Shown here one piece after another: positions 18,421 through 25,852 of a stretch of DNA of 64,000 bases (position 1 is its first letter; each line of letters opens with the position of its first letter). The stretch covers positions 1 through 64,000 of the forward strand of contig NZ_BAUX01000007.1 of assembly GCF_002897035.1 (NCBI RefSeq), in the 5' to 3' direction. The notes beneath the pieces were generated by a model. That model saw only the letters and a list, made by a program, of their open reading frames with translations, had not been told where the DNA came from and ran no database searches. Source of the stretch: Methylopila sp. Yamaguchi. Its GTDB lineage: Bacteria; Pseudomonadota; Alphaproteobacteria; Rhizobiales; Methylopilaceae. Made by a program: the position numbers and the translations under genes.

Positions 18421-18545
18421 CTTGCGTCGTCCCCGACGCCCGAAGGGCGCGCTGGGACCGTCATCCGCGCGAAACGCGTTCTTCTGACAACGATCCCGGC
18501 TCTGCGCGGCTGCCGCCGCTTCGGCCGGGACGACGGGTGCCTTCC

Positions 18546-19931
18546 ATGACCGACCTCATCTGCATCTCCCCCATCGACGGCCGCGAGGTCGCGCGGCGGC
18601 CGATCGACGGCCCCGGCGTCGTCGCGGCGGCCGTCGCCGACGCGAAGCGCGCGCAGGCGGAGTGGGCGCATGTCCCGATCGCCGAGCGGGGCGCCAAGAT
18701 GCTCGCCTTCCTCGACGCGCTGCTCGGCCTCAACCAGCAGATCATTCCCGAGCTCGCGCTGCAGATGGGCCGCCCCGTGCGCTACGGCGGCGAGATGCGC
18801 GGCGTCGAGGAACGCGTGAAGCACTGCGTCGCGATCGCCGAAAAGGCGCTGGCCCCGCTCGTCCCGGAGCCGAAGCCGGGCTTCCGGCGCATGATCAAGC
18901 GCACGCCGATCGGCGTCGTGCTGGTGATCGCGCCGTGGAACTACCCCTTCCTCACCGCGGTCAACACCATCGTTCCGGCGCTGATCGCGGGCAACGCGGT
19001 GCTGCTGAAGCACGCCAACCAGACGATCCTGGCCGGCGAGCGGCTGCAGGAGGCGATGGACAAGGCGGGCCTGCCGAAGGGCCTGTTCCGCAACCTCTAC
19101 CTCGGCCACGACGAGACCTCGGACCTGATCCGCTCCGGCGCCGTCGGCCACATCAACTTCACCGGCTCCGTCGGCGGCGGCCGGGCCATCGAGCGCGCGG
19201 CGGCGGGAACCTTCGCGAGCCTCGGGCTGGAGCTCGGCGGCAAGGACCCGGCCTACGTCCGGGCCGACGCCGACCTCGACTTCGCGATCGAGAACCTCGC
19301 GGACGGCGCCTTCTACAACTCCGGCCAGTGCTGCTGCGGGATCGAGCGCGTCTACGTGCACGAGAGCCTCTACGACCGCTTCGTGGACGGCGTCGTCGAG
19401 GCCGCGTCGAAGTACGTGCTCGGGAACCCGCTCGACGACGCCACCACGCTCGGGCCGATGTCCGCCACCCGCTTCGCCGAGACCGTCCGCGCCCAGACCG
19501 CGGAGGCGATCGCCAAGGGCGCGAAGGCCCATCTCGACCCGCGCGCCTTCGCAGCCGACAAGGCGGGCACACCCTATCTGGCTCCCCAGGTGCTCACCAA
19601 CGTCGACCACTCCATGAGCGTGATGATGGAGGAGAGCTTCGGGCCCGTGGTCGGGATCATGAAGGTCTCCGGCGACGAGGAGGCGCTGCGGCTGATGAAC
19701 GACAGCCCCTACGGGCTCACCGCCTCGATCTGGACCAAGGACATCGACCTGGCCGAAGCGCTCGGCGACCGCGTCGAGACCGGCACCGTGTTCATGAACC
19801 GCTGCGACTACCTCGACCCGGCGCTGGCCTGGACCGGGGTCAAGGACACCGGCCGCGGCGCCGGCCTCTCCGAGATCGGCTTCCACACGCTGACGCGGCC
19901 GAAGAGCTTCCATCTCCGCGAGATGACCTGA
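18546..19931 (+). CDS. NAD(P)-dependent aldehyde dehydrogenase
   Basis: A 461-residue enzyme of the classical aldehyde dehydrogenase superfamily. Seen in order: VVLVIAPWNYPF (cofactor domain start), HINFTGSVGGGRAI (nucleotide-binding loop), ASLGLELGGKDPAYV with the general-base Glu229, FYNSGQCCCGIERVYV with the catalytic cysteine at about 263, and EESFGPVVGIMKV near the C terminus. In this operon its probable substrate is the aldehyde formed by the next gene product, for example gamma-glutamyl-aminoacetaldehyde oxidised to gamma-glutamyl-glycine. That substrate is inferred from context, not proven. The three consecutive cysteines at the active site are slightly unusual. Confidence 0.92.
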   Translation: MTDLICISPIDGREVARRPIDGPGVVAAAVADAKRAQAEWAHVPIAERGAKMLAFLDALLGLNQQIIPELALQMGRPVRYGGEMRGVEERVKHCVAIAEKALAPLVPEPKPGFRRMIKRTPIGVVLVIAPWNYPFLTAVNTIVPALIAGNAVLLKHANQTILAGERLQEAMDKAGLPKGLFRNLYLGHDETSDLIRSGAVGHINFTGSVGGGRAIERAAAGTFASLGLELGGKDPAYVRADADLDFAIENLADGAFYNSGQCCCGIERVYVHESLYDRFVDGVVEAASKYVLGNPLDDATTLGPMSATRFAETVRAQTAEAIAKGAKAHLDPRAFAADKAGTPYLAPQVLTNVDHSMSVMMEESFGPVVGIMKVSGDEEALRLMNDSPYGLTASIWTKDIDLAEALGDRVETGTVFMNRCDYLDPALAWTGVKDTGRGAGLSEIGFHTLTRPKSFHLREMT

Positions 19932-20015
19932 GGCGTCCCGCCTCCACCCAAGCCGCTGTCATGGTCCGGCCTGACCGGACCATCCACCTCCGGCGTCGAG
20001 CGCGGCGCCGAGGGT

Positions 20016-20043
20016 GGGTCCTCCGTCAAGCCGGAGGACGACG
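20016..20043. repeat. Intergenic palindromic repeat, copy 1
   Basis: A 28-base element with a CTCCG...CGGAG stem, nearly identical to 27363-27391. Both copies lie beside a CTCCGGCGTCGA-type sequence (inverted in the second copy). It sits between the aldehyde and alcohol dehydrogenase genes. The pair belongs to a REP-like intergenic family. Confidence 0.65.
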
Positions 20044-20092
20044 GTCGAGTTTCCGAAAGCGCTTCGGCGCCGACACTGCCGCGAGACCGCCC

Positions 20093-21271
20093 ATGACGAG
20101 CCCCTTCACCGCCGCCTGGAACTACCCCACCCGCGTCCTCGTCGGGCCCGGCCGCATCGCGGACCTTGGCGAGGCCTGCGCCCAAGCCGGGATCGCGCGG
20201 CCGCTGCTCGTCACCGATCCCGGACTGATGAGCACGCCGCTCGTCGCCCGCGCGCTCGCCGTGCTGGAGGCGGCCGGCAGCCCGGCGTCGACCTTCTCCG
20301 AGGTGAAGGGCAACCCGACCAACGCCAACGTCGAGGCCGGGGTGGCGGCCTACGAGGCGGCGGGGGCCGACGGCGTCGTCGCCTTCGGCGGCGGTTCCGG
20401 GCTCGACGTCGGCAAGATGGTCGCCTTCATGGCCGGCCAGACCCGGCCGATCTGGGACTTCGAGGACGTGGGCGACTGGTGGACCCGCGCCGACGCCGCG
20501 GCGATCGCGCCGATCGTGGCCGTCCCCACCACCGCCGGCACCGGCTCCGAGGTCGGCCGCGCCGCGGTCGTCACCAACGAGGCGAGCCACGAGAAGAAGA
20601 TCATCTTCCACCCGAAGATGCAGCCGACGGTCGTCATCCTCGATCCCGAGCTGACGGTCGGGCTGCCGCCAAAACTGACGGCCTGGACCGGCTTCGACGC
20701 GCTCGCCCACTGCCTCGAAGCGTTTTCCGCCCCAGGCTTCCACCCCCTGGCCGACGGCGTCGCCGTGAACGGCGCGCGGCTGATCAAGCTCTATCTGCCC
20801 CGCGCCGTGGCCGACGGGGCCGACATCGAGGCCCGCGCCAACATGCTCGCCGCAGCCAGCATGGGCGCGACCGCCTTCCAGAAGGGCCTCGGCGCCATCC
20901 ACTCGCTGTCGCACCCCGTCGGCGCGCTCTACGACACCCACCACGGGCTCACCAACGGCGTGGTCATGCCCTACGTCCTCCTCGCCAACCGCCCGGCGAT
21001 CCAGGAGCGCTTCACCCACCTCGCGCGCTCGTTCGAGATCGACGGCGGGTTCGACGGGTTCATCGACTGGATCCTGCGCTTCCGCGAGGACCTGCACGTC
21101 CCCCATTCGCTGGCCGAACTCGGCGTGGATGAGAGCCGCATCGACGAGATGGCGGAGAAGGCCGAGCGCGATCCCTCGACCGGCGGCAATCCCATCCCGT
21201 TCAAGGCGGCCGACTTCGCGCGGCTCTACCGCGCCGCGATCCGGGGCGACCTCGACGCGGCGCGGGCGTGA
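20093..21271 (+). CDS. Iron-containing alcohol dehydrogenase
   Basis: A 392-residue group III alcohol dehydrogenase. The nucleotide-binding region has VVAFGGGSGLDVGKMVAF (about 94-111) and VPTTAGTGSEVGRAAVVTN. The iron site is built from residues in AWTGFDALAHCLEAFSAP and GLGAIHSLSHPVGALYDTHHGLTNG. In the amine cluster it would oxidise the alcohol carbon of a gamma-glutamylated amino-alcohol to the aldehyde consumed by the upstream-encoded dehydrogenase. Substrate assignment rests on the neighbourhood. The ATG at 20093 opens the conserved WNYPTRVLVGPG start. Its stop overlaps the next gene. Confidence 0.92.
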   Translation: MTSPFTAAWNYPTRVLVGPGRIADLGEACAQAGIARPLLVTDPGLMSTPLVARALAVLEAAGSPASTFSEVKGNPTNANVEAGVAAYEAAGADGVVAFGGGSGLDVGKMVAFMAGQTRPIWDFEDVGDWWTRADAAAIAPIVAVPTTAGTGSEVGRAAVVTNEASHEKKIIFHPKMQPTVVILDPELTVGLPPKLTAWTGFDALAHCLEAFSAPGFHPLADGVAVNGARLIKLYLPRAVADGADIEARANMLAAASMGATAFQKGLGAIHSLSHPVGALYDTHHGLTNGVVMPYVLLANRPAIQERFTHLARSFEIDGGFDGFIDWILRFREDLHVPHSLAELGVDESRIDEMAEKAERDPSTGGNPIPFKAADFARLYRAAIRGDLDAARA

Positions 21272-22155
21272 CGGCGATGCGCCCGCTGCGCCTCCTCGTC
21301 GTCGAGGGCAACCCCAAGGCCATGCGCGAGCGGCACGCGGCCGTCTCAGGGCGGACGCCGAGCGCGTTCTACGCCGACATCCTCTCGGGGCTTGCGGCCG
21401 ACGAGACACTCGAGGCCACGGTCGACATCTGCTTTCCGGCGGACGAGGGCGCGAACCTGCCGGACGGCTCGGACCTCGCGTCCTACGACGGCGTCGCGAT
21501 CACGGGCTCCGGGCTCAATCTCTGGAAAGCGGAGCGCGAGTCCCTGGTTCAGGTCGACTTCGCCCGCGCGGTCTACGACGCCGGCGTACCTTTCTTCGGC
21601 TCGTGCTGGGGCCTGCAGGTGGCCGCGGTCGCGGCCGGCGGGGAGGTGAAGCTGAACCCGCAAGGCCGCGAGATCGGCATCGCCCGCGCGATCCACATCA
21701 CAGACGCCGGCAGAGGCCATCCGCTCCATGCCGGCCGGACCCAGGTGTTCGACGCGCCCGCGATCCACTCCGACGAGGTGGCGGCCGTGCCGCCGGGCGC
21801 GATCGTGACCGCGACCAACGAGCTCTGCGCGGTGCAGGCAGCCGAGATCCGGCATGGCGACGGCGTGTTCTGGGGCGTTCAGTTTCACCCCGAGTACACC
21901 TTCGCCGAGCTCGGCGGGATCCTGTCGCGCTACACGCCGATCATGCTGGAGGAGGGTTTCTTTCGCGACGGCGAGGAGGCGGCGGGCTACATCACCGATC
22001 TTGTCGCGCTCGACGCCGATCCCGGCCGCAAGGACGTCGCCTGGCGCCTCGGCGTCGCGCCCTCCGTCCTCGATCCGAGGATCCGCCGCACCGAGCTGAT
22101 CAACTGGCTGAAGCTTCAGGTGCTGCCCACGGCGAGCGCGCGCGTGAGGGGGTGA
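21268..22155 (+). CDS. Class I glutamine amidotransferase family hydrolase
   Basis: A 295-residue protein with a class I amidotransferase fold. The nucleophile is Cys113 in PFFGSCWGLQVAAVAAGG, and the His of the triad lies in GVQFHPEYTF (about 207-216). No synthetase partner domain is present, so it should act as a hydrolase; relatives cleave gamma-glutamyl amides (for example IpuF-like gamma-glutamyl-L-alaninol hydrolase and PuuD-like enzymes). In this operon it is the natural last step, releasing glutamate from the gamma-glutamyl compound. The GTG start overlaps the previous stop (GTGA); an ATG at 21277 is an alternative start. Confidence 0.88.
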   Translation: MTAMRPLRLLVVEGNPKAMRERHAAVSGRTPSAFYADILSGLAADETLEATVDICFPADEGANLPDGSDLASYDGVAITGSGLNLWKAERESLVQVDFARAVYDAGVPFFGSCWGLQVAAVAAGGEVKLNPQGREIGIARAIHITDAGRGHPLHAGRTQVFDAPAIHSDEVAAVPPGAIVTATNELCAVQAAEIRHGDGVFWGVQFHPEYTFAELGGILSRYTPIMLEEGFFRDGEEAAGYITDLVALDADPGRKDVAWRLGVAPSVLDPRIRRTELINWLKLQVLPTASARVRG

Positions 22156-22509
22156 GGCGCGGCGGCTCGGCTGGCCGCTGCGCTTGTGTGCCGGCCTTGA
22201 GCCGGGACCCAGGACCACGCCGATCGCTCATCTGGCGCCGTCATCCCCCGGCTTTTCCGGGGGATCCAGGCCGGACGTCGGGCGCGTGGATAGCTGGACG
22301 CCCCGGACACGCCGGGGGATGACAAGCCTAATTCTGTAGGTGTCGCAATTCGGGGCCGACTGCCTGCTTCGAGACGCCTCCTTACAGGAGGCTCCTCAGC
22401 ATGAGGACGTTCGAGCGCATGGCGATCCGGATCCCAAACCTCCTCATGCTGAGGAGGCGCGGAACGCGCCGTCTCGAAGCACGCGCGCGGCTCCCGCCGC
22501 GCTAAAGCC
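22156..22509. repeat. 354-base gene-free stretch made of palindromic repeats
   Basis: Two elements fill this gap. The first is a 9-bp hairpin (22243-22251 with 22257-22265) in a GTCATCCCCCGG-type context, with a related GCCGGGGGATGAC copy closing it at about 22308-22322. The second is a nested inverted repeat: GCTTCGAGACG (22366-22376) pairs with CGTCTCGAAGC (22470-22480), and inside it CTCCTCAGCATGAGGA (22392-22407) pairs with TCCTCATGCTGAGGAG (22441-22456). No T run follows, so these are REP-like repeats rather than ordinary terminators, and they end both convergent transcripts. Confidence 0.75.
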
Positions 22510-23322
22510 CTACGGCTTCAGGTCCATCGGCAGCGCGCCGGGGGCGGCGGTGAGCGAGATCGTCACGCGGCGGTTGGCGGCGATCTGGGGGGCGTCGGGG
22601 AACATCGGATCGGTGGCCGCCTTGCCCTGCACCGAGGTGAAGCGACCGTCCGGGACGCCGTTCGAGGCCAAAAGCTCCCGCGCCGCGCTGGCCCGGTCGG
22701 CGGACAGGCGCCAGGCGTCGAGCGAGCCGGCCTCGGACACGCCGGCCGCGGTGTGGCCGGTGACGTAGATCGGGTAGTTCAGCGCGCGGATCGTCGGCGC
22801 CATGGCGGTCAGCGCGTCGACGATGCGCTGCGAAGGCCGCGCCGAGCCGGGCTGGAACATGGAGCGGCCGTCCTGGTCGATCAGCGAGATCGACACGCCC
22901 TCGGAGTTGTCCTCGACGACGATCTGGTTCGAGACGTCCGCGATTTCCGGCATGGAGCGCAGCGCCTGGCGCAGGCTCGCGGCGGCGCGGGCGTAGCCGC
23001 GGGCGACGGCCGCGGTGTCCGCCTTGTCCTTGGACAGCGGCCCCGAGAGGTTCGCGGCGTCGTTCATGGTCTTGGCGCTGTTGTTCAGCAGCTCGGTGCG
23101 CGTCGGCGTGCCGCCGATGTCGATCACGCCCGCCGCCACGACCTCCCGCTGCGAGCCGAAAGCCTCGCGCATGGAGCCGGCGACCGCCGCCATTTTCTTC
23201 TTGTCCTGGTTCGAGAACGCCACCAGCACCACGAAGAAGGCCATCAGCAGGCCCATCAGGTCGGCGAAGGTGACGAACCAGCCGTGGCCGCCGCCATGGT
23301 CGGCGTGCTTCTTCTTGGCCAT
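22510..23322 (-). CDS. MotB-type stator protein (OmpA-family C-terminal domain)
   Basis: A 270-residue protein. A short, charged His-rich start is followed by one membrane helix (WFVTFADLMGLLMAFFVVLVAFS, about 15-37) carrying the proton-channel aspartate Asp21. A periplasmic linker follows, then an OmpA-like peptidoglycan-binding domain (about 150-262) containing YVTGHTAAG, WRLSADRASAARELLASNGVP and NRRVTISL. It should pair with the MotA-like protein encoded one base upstream to form a proton-driven stator. No other flagellar gene is close, so a flagellar stator or another motor/gliding-type energy coupler are both possible. Confidence 0.9.
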   Translation of the reverse strand: MAKKKHADHGGGHGWFVTFADLMGLLMAFFVVLVAFSNQDKKKMAAVAGSMREAFGSQREVVAAGVIDIGGTPTRTELLNNSAKTMNDAANLSGPLSKDKADTAAVARGYARAAASLRQALRSMPEIADVSNQIVVEDNSEGVSISLIDQDGRSMFQPGSARPSQRIVDALTAMAPTIRALNYPIYVTGHTAAGVSEAGSLDAWRLSADRASAARELLASNGVPDGRFTSVQGKAATDPMFPDAPQIAANRRVTISLTAAPGALPMDLKP

Positions 23323-23323
23323 G

Positions 23324-24094
23324 TCAGGCCGCCGCCTCGATGACGGCGGCGCGGTGCTTCTCCGGCAGGTAGGCGATCAGCATTTCCTTGACGACCGCGG
23401 GGCTCTTGCCCGCCCGCAGCTGGAGCACGCCGTCGATCACCAGCGTCTGGTTCAGCTCGTCATGGGCGAACTTGATGGCGAGCTTGTCGGCGATCGGAAG
23501 GAAGAAGAAATTGCCGACGACGGCGCCGTAGAGCGTCGCGAGCAGCGCGATGGCCATGAACACGCCGAGCTTCGACGGGTCCGACATTTCGGCGAACATC
23601 TGCACCATGCCGATCAGCGTCCCGATCATGCCGAAGGCCGGCGCGCAGTCGCCGATGCCCCGGAACACTTTGCCGGCCATTTCCAGCCGATGCAGGTTCA
23701 GGTCGCGTTCGCGCTCCAGGGTCTCGCGGATGAAGGTCTCGTCGAAGCCGTCGGCGACGTAGCGCACGCCCTTGGCGAGGAACGGATCGTGCGGCGTGGC
23801 CTTGTCGAGGCCCACCGGACCGGACTTGCGCACGATCGCCGCCATCTCGGCGATTTCAGCGATCAGGTCGCGCGGGTTGCCGTGGCTGCCGCGGAACACG
23901 GTCTTGAGCGCGGTCGGGAAGGACGAGAGGAAGGCGCCCAGTTCGAAGCGGATCAAAGTGGCGGTGATCGAGCCGCCGAAAATCACGATCACGGCGTGCT
24001 CGGAGTAGTAGCGCTCCAGCCCGCCGCCCTCGTGGATGAGGAAGCTGAGGACGCCGATGCCGCCGACGAAACCGATGATGGTCGCGAAATCCAT
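23324..24094 (-). CDS. MotA/TolQ/ExbB proton channel family protein (MotA-like)
   Basis: A 256-residue inner-membrane protein with four hydrophobic helices (about 2-20, 33-50, 160-180 and 192-215). The conserved PAFGMIGTLIGMVQMF segment lines the channel and GAVVGNFFFLPIADKLAIK follows. The cytoplasmic loop between helices 2 and 3 carries charged residues typical of rotor contact. The length and pattern fit PomA/MotA of the short type. The stop is one base from the MotB-like start, so both are made together. The gene begins divergently from a small unknown gene. Confidence 0.9.
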   Translation of the reverse strand: MDFATIIGFVGGIGVLSFLIHEGGGLERYYSEHAVIVIFGGSITATLIRFELGAFLSSFPTALKTVFRGSHGNPRDLIAEIAEMAAIVRKSGPVGLDKATPHDPFLAKGVRYVADGFDETFIRETLERERDLNLHRLEMAGKVFRGIGDCAPAFGMIGTLIGMVQMFAEMSDPSKLGVFMAIALLATLYGAVVGNFFFLPIADKLAIKFAHDELNQTLVIDGVLQLRAGKSPAVVKEMLIAYLPEKHRAAVIEAAA

Positions 24095-24242
24095 GTCCGC
24101 CCCTTAGCGCCCGCCGCACCGGAATTCTTCCGCGGCCGTGGGGAGGAAGGTGAAGATTCCCGGTTAAGGCGGGGTGAAGGCTGGGCGCGCCTCGACGCTA
24201 ACCGAAACGACAGGTCTCCTCAGTTATGCGTGGAGGATGTTC

Positions 24243-24623
24243 GTGCGCTTCGTCACTCACAAGAAAGACCCCCGCTCCGGTCGCCGCCAGGGCCTGTTTG
24301 CGGCGGCGCGAGACCTTCGAGAGAGCGGTCGGCTGTCCCTTTGGGACGAGCAACGTTTGGACGCTCTTCGGGAGTGGTTCGCCGACAACCTTCCCGTTCC
24401 GAACCGCTTCTCGGTGTCGGCTCGCCCGAACCGGAAGAGTCAGGCGATAAGCTGGTTCAAGTCCACGTCGAAAGACAGCATCGCGCACATCCGCGACTAT
24501 GCGGCGGTGCTAGAAGAGTACGGCGTGCTCGTAGAGATGATTCAAACCGCGCGTCCAGGCTTTGTCGTCTACGAAGACCCGTATCAGATCGTCGCGTATC
24601 CATTCGCGGACACCGACACCTGA
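24243..24623 (+). CDS. Small protein of unknown function
   Basis: A protein of about 126 residues (longer if an upstream start is used). It begins FVTHKKDPRSGRRQGLFAAARDLRES, continues with a charged LWDEQRLDALREWFADNLPVPNRF stretch, and ends with VEMIQTARPGFVVYEDPYQIVAYPF. There is no signal peptide or membrane helix. I recognise the pattern as a recurring uncharacterised bacterial protein but cannot name a function. GGAGG at 24232-24236 sits six bases before a GTG at 24243, which I take as the start; an ATG at 24237 abuts the ribosome site. It lies alone between the motor pair and kdsD. Confidence 0.75.
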   Translation: MRFVTHKKDPRSGRRQGLFAAARDLRESGRLSLWDEQRLDALREWFADNLPVPNRFSVSARPNRKSQAISWFKSTSKDSIAHIRDYAAVLEEYGVLVEMIQTARPGFVVYEDPYQIVAYPFADTDT

Positions 24624-24633
24624 CAGCGACCCG

Positions 24634-25644
24634 TCACGCCACGCCGAGCTTGAGCAGGTCGTGGATGTGGACGAGGCCGACCGGCTTGCCGCCGTCCACC
24701 ACGAACAGGGCGGTGATCGCCCGGCTTTGCAGTTCGCTCAGCGCCTGGGCGGCGAGGTCGGTCGAGCGCACCGTGCGTGGCGAGCGGGTCATGACCTCCT
24801 CGACCGCCATGGCGGTGAGGCCGGGGCCCATGTGGCGGCGAAGGTCGCCGTCGGTGACGATGCCGACCAGCGCGCCGCCCGCGTCCGTCACGCCGACGCA
24901 GCCGAAGCTCTTCGCCGACATCACGATCAGCGCCTCGGACATCTTGGTGCCGAGCGGCGCGAGCGGCACGGATTCGCCCTGATGCATGGCGTCGCGGACG
25001 AAGGTGAGCACCGCGCCGAGCTTGCCGCCGGGATGGAACCGACGGAAGTCGGACGGCGTGAAGCTGCGGCTCTCCAGCAGCGCGACGGCCAGCGCGTCGC
25101 CGATCGCCATCTGCATGGTGGTCGAGGTGGTGGGGGCGAGGCCGTGCGGGCAGGCCTCGGTCGCGCGCGGCAGCACCAGCGCGATGTCCGCCTCGCGGCC
25201 GAGCGCGCTGTCCTCGCGCGAGGTGACGGCGATCAGCGGCACCCGGAACCGGCCGGTGTAGTGCACCATGTCGCGCAGCTCCGCGGTCTCGCCGGACCAC
25301 GACAGCGCGAGCACCACGTCGTCGGAGGTGATCATGCCGAGGTCGCCGTGGCTGGCCTCGGCCGGATGCACGAAGAAGGCAGGGGTGCCAGTGGAGGCGA
25401 AGGTCGCCGCGATCTTGCGGCCCACGTGGCCGCTCTTGCCCATGCCGGAGACGATGATGCGCCCGCGCGCCGCTGCGATCGTCTCGACCGCGCAGGCGAA
25501 GGGGGCGCCCAGAGCTCCGTTCAGCGCCGCGGCCAGCTCCGAGAGGCCCGCGGCTTCGGTCTCCACGGTGCGCAGCGCCGAGGCGACGGACTGCGCCGGC
25601 GTCGTCACCACGGGGGACGGGGGGGTGCGCAGAGCTTCGGCCAT
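24634..25644 (-). CDS. kdsD: Arabinose-5-phosphate isomerase (KpsF/GutQ family)
   Basis: A 336-residue enzyme that interconverts ribulose-5-phosphate and arabinose-5-phosphate, the first step to Kdo for lipopolysaccharide. The SIS domain (about 45-190) contains RIIVSGMGKSGHVGRKIAATFASTGTPAFFVHPAEASHGDLGMI (quoted in part by its key GMGKSGH and HGDLGM motifs) and LALSWSGET. Two CBS domains (about 215-270 and 280-335) follow, including GVTDAGGALVGIVTDGDLRRHM. The full domain set and length fit KdsD. Partner Kdo genes are not in the window. Confidence 0.93.
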   Translation of the reverse strand: MAEALRTPPSPVVTTPAQSVASALRTVETEAAGLSELAAALNGALGAPFACAVETIAAARGRIIVSGMGKSGHVGRKIAATFASTGTPAFFVHPAEASHGDLGMITSDDVVLALSWSGETAELRDMVHYTGRFRVPLIAVTSREDSALGREADIALVLPRATEACPHGLAPTTSTTMQMAIGDALAVALLESRSFTPSDFRRFHPGGKLGAVLTFVRDAMHQGESVPLAPLGTKMSEALIVMSAKSFGCVGVTDAGGALVGIVTDGDLRRHMGPGLTAMAVEEVMTRSPRTVRSTDLAAQALSELQSRAITALFVVDGGKPVGLVHIHDLLKLGVA

Positions 25645-25766
25645 CGAACGGATCAGTCCTGGTATGCGGCGGGTCCGCTAGGCGCGGGCCCTTGACGAAC
25701 CCCCTAACTAGCACCGCCGCCGCGATCGCGCCAAGCAGGCCTCCAGCGGGCCCCCGGCAAGGCTTT

Positions 25767-25800
25767 GTTAACCACGATGGTTTCAAGGTCGTTAACCACG
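25767..25800 (+). repeat. Direct repeat GTTAACCACG upstream of the outer-membrane protein gene
   Basis: Two identical 10-base copies at 25767-25776 and 25791-25800 are spaced 24 bases apart, a little over two DNA turns. They lie 53-86 bases before the start at 25853 and could be binding sites for a dimeric regulator. No motif match known to me. Confidence 0.45.
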
Positions 25801-25852
25801 CCGCCGGTTCGCGCCGCGCCGGTCCCCGTCCACGCGCCGTTCCAAGGACGCC

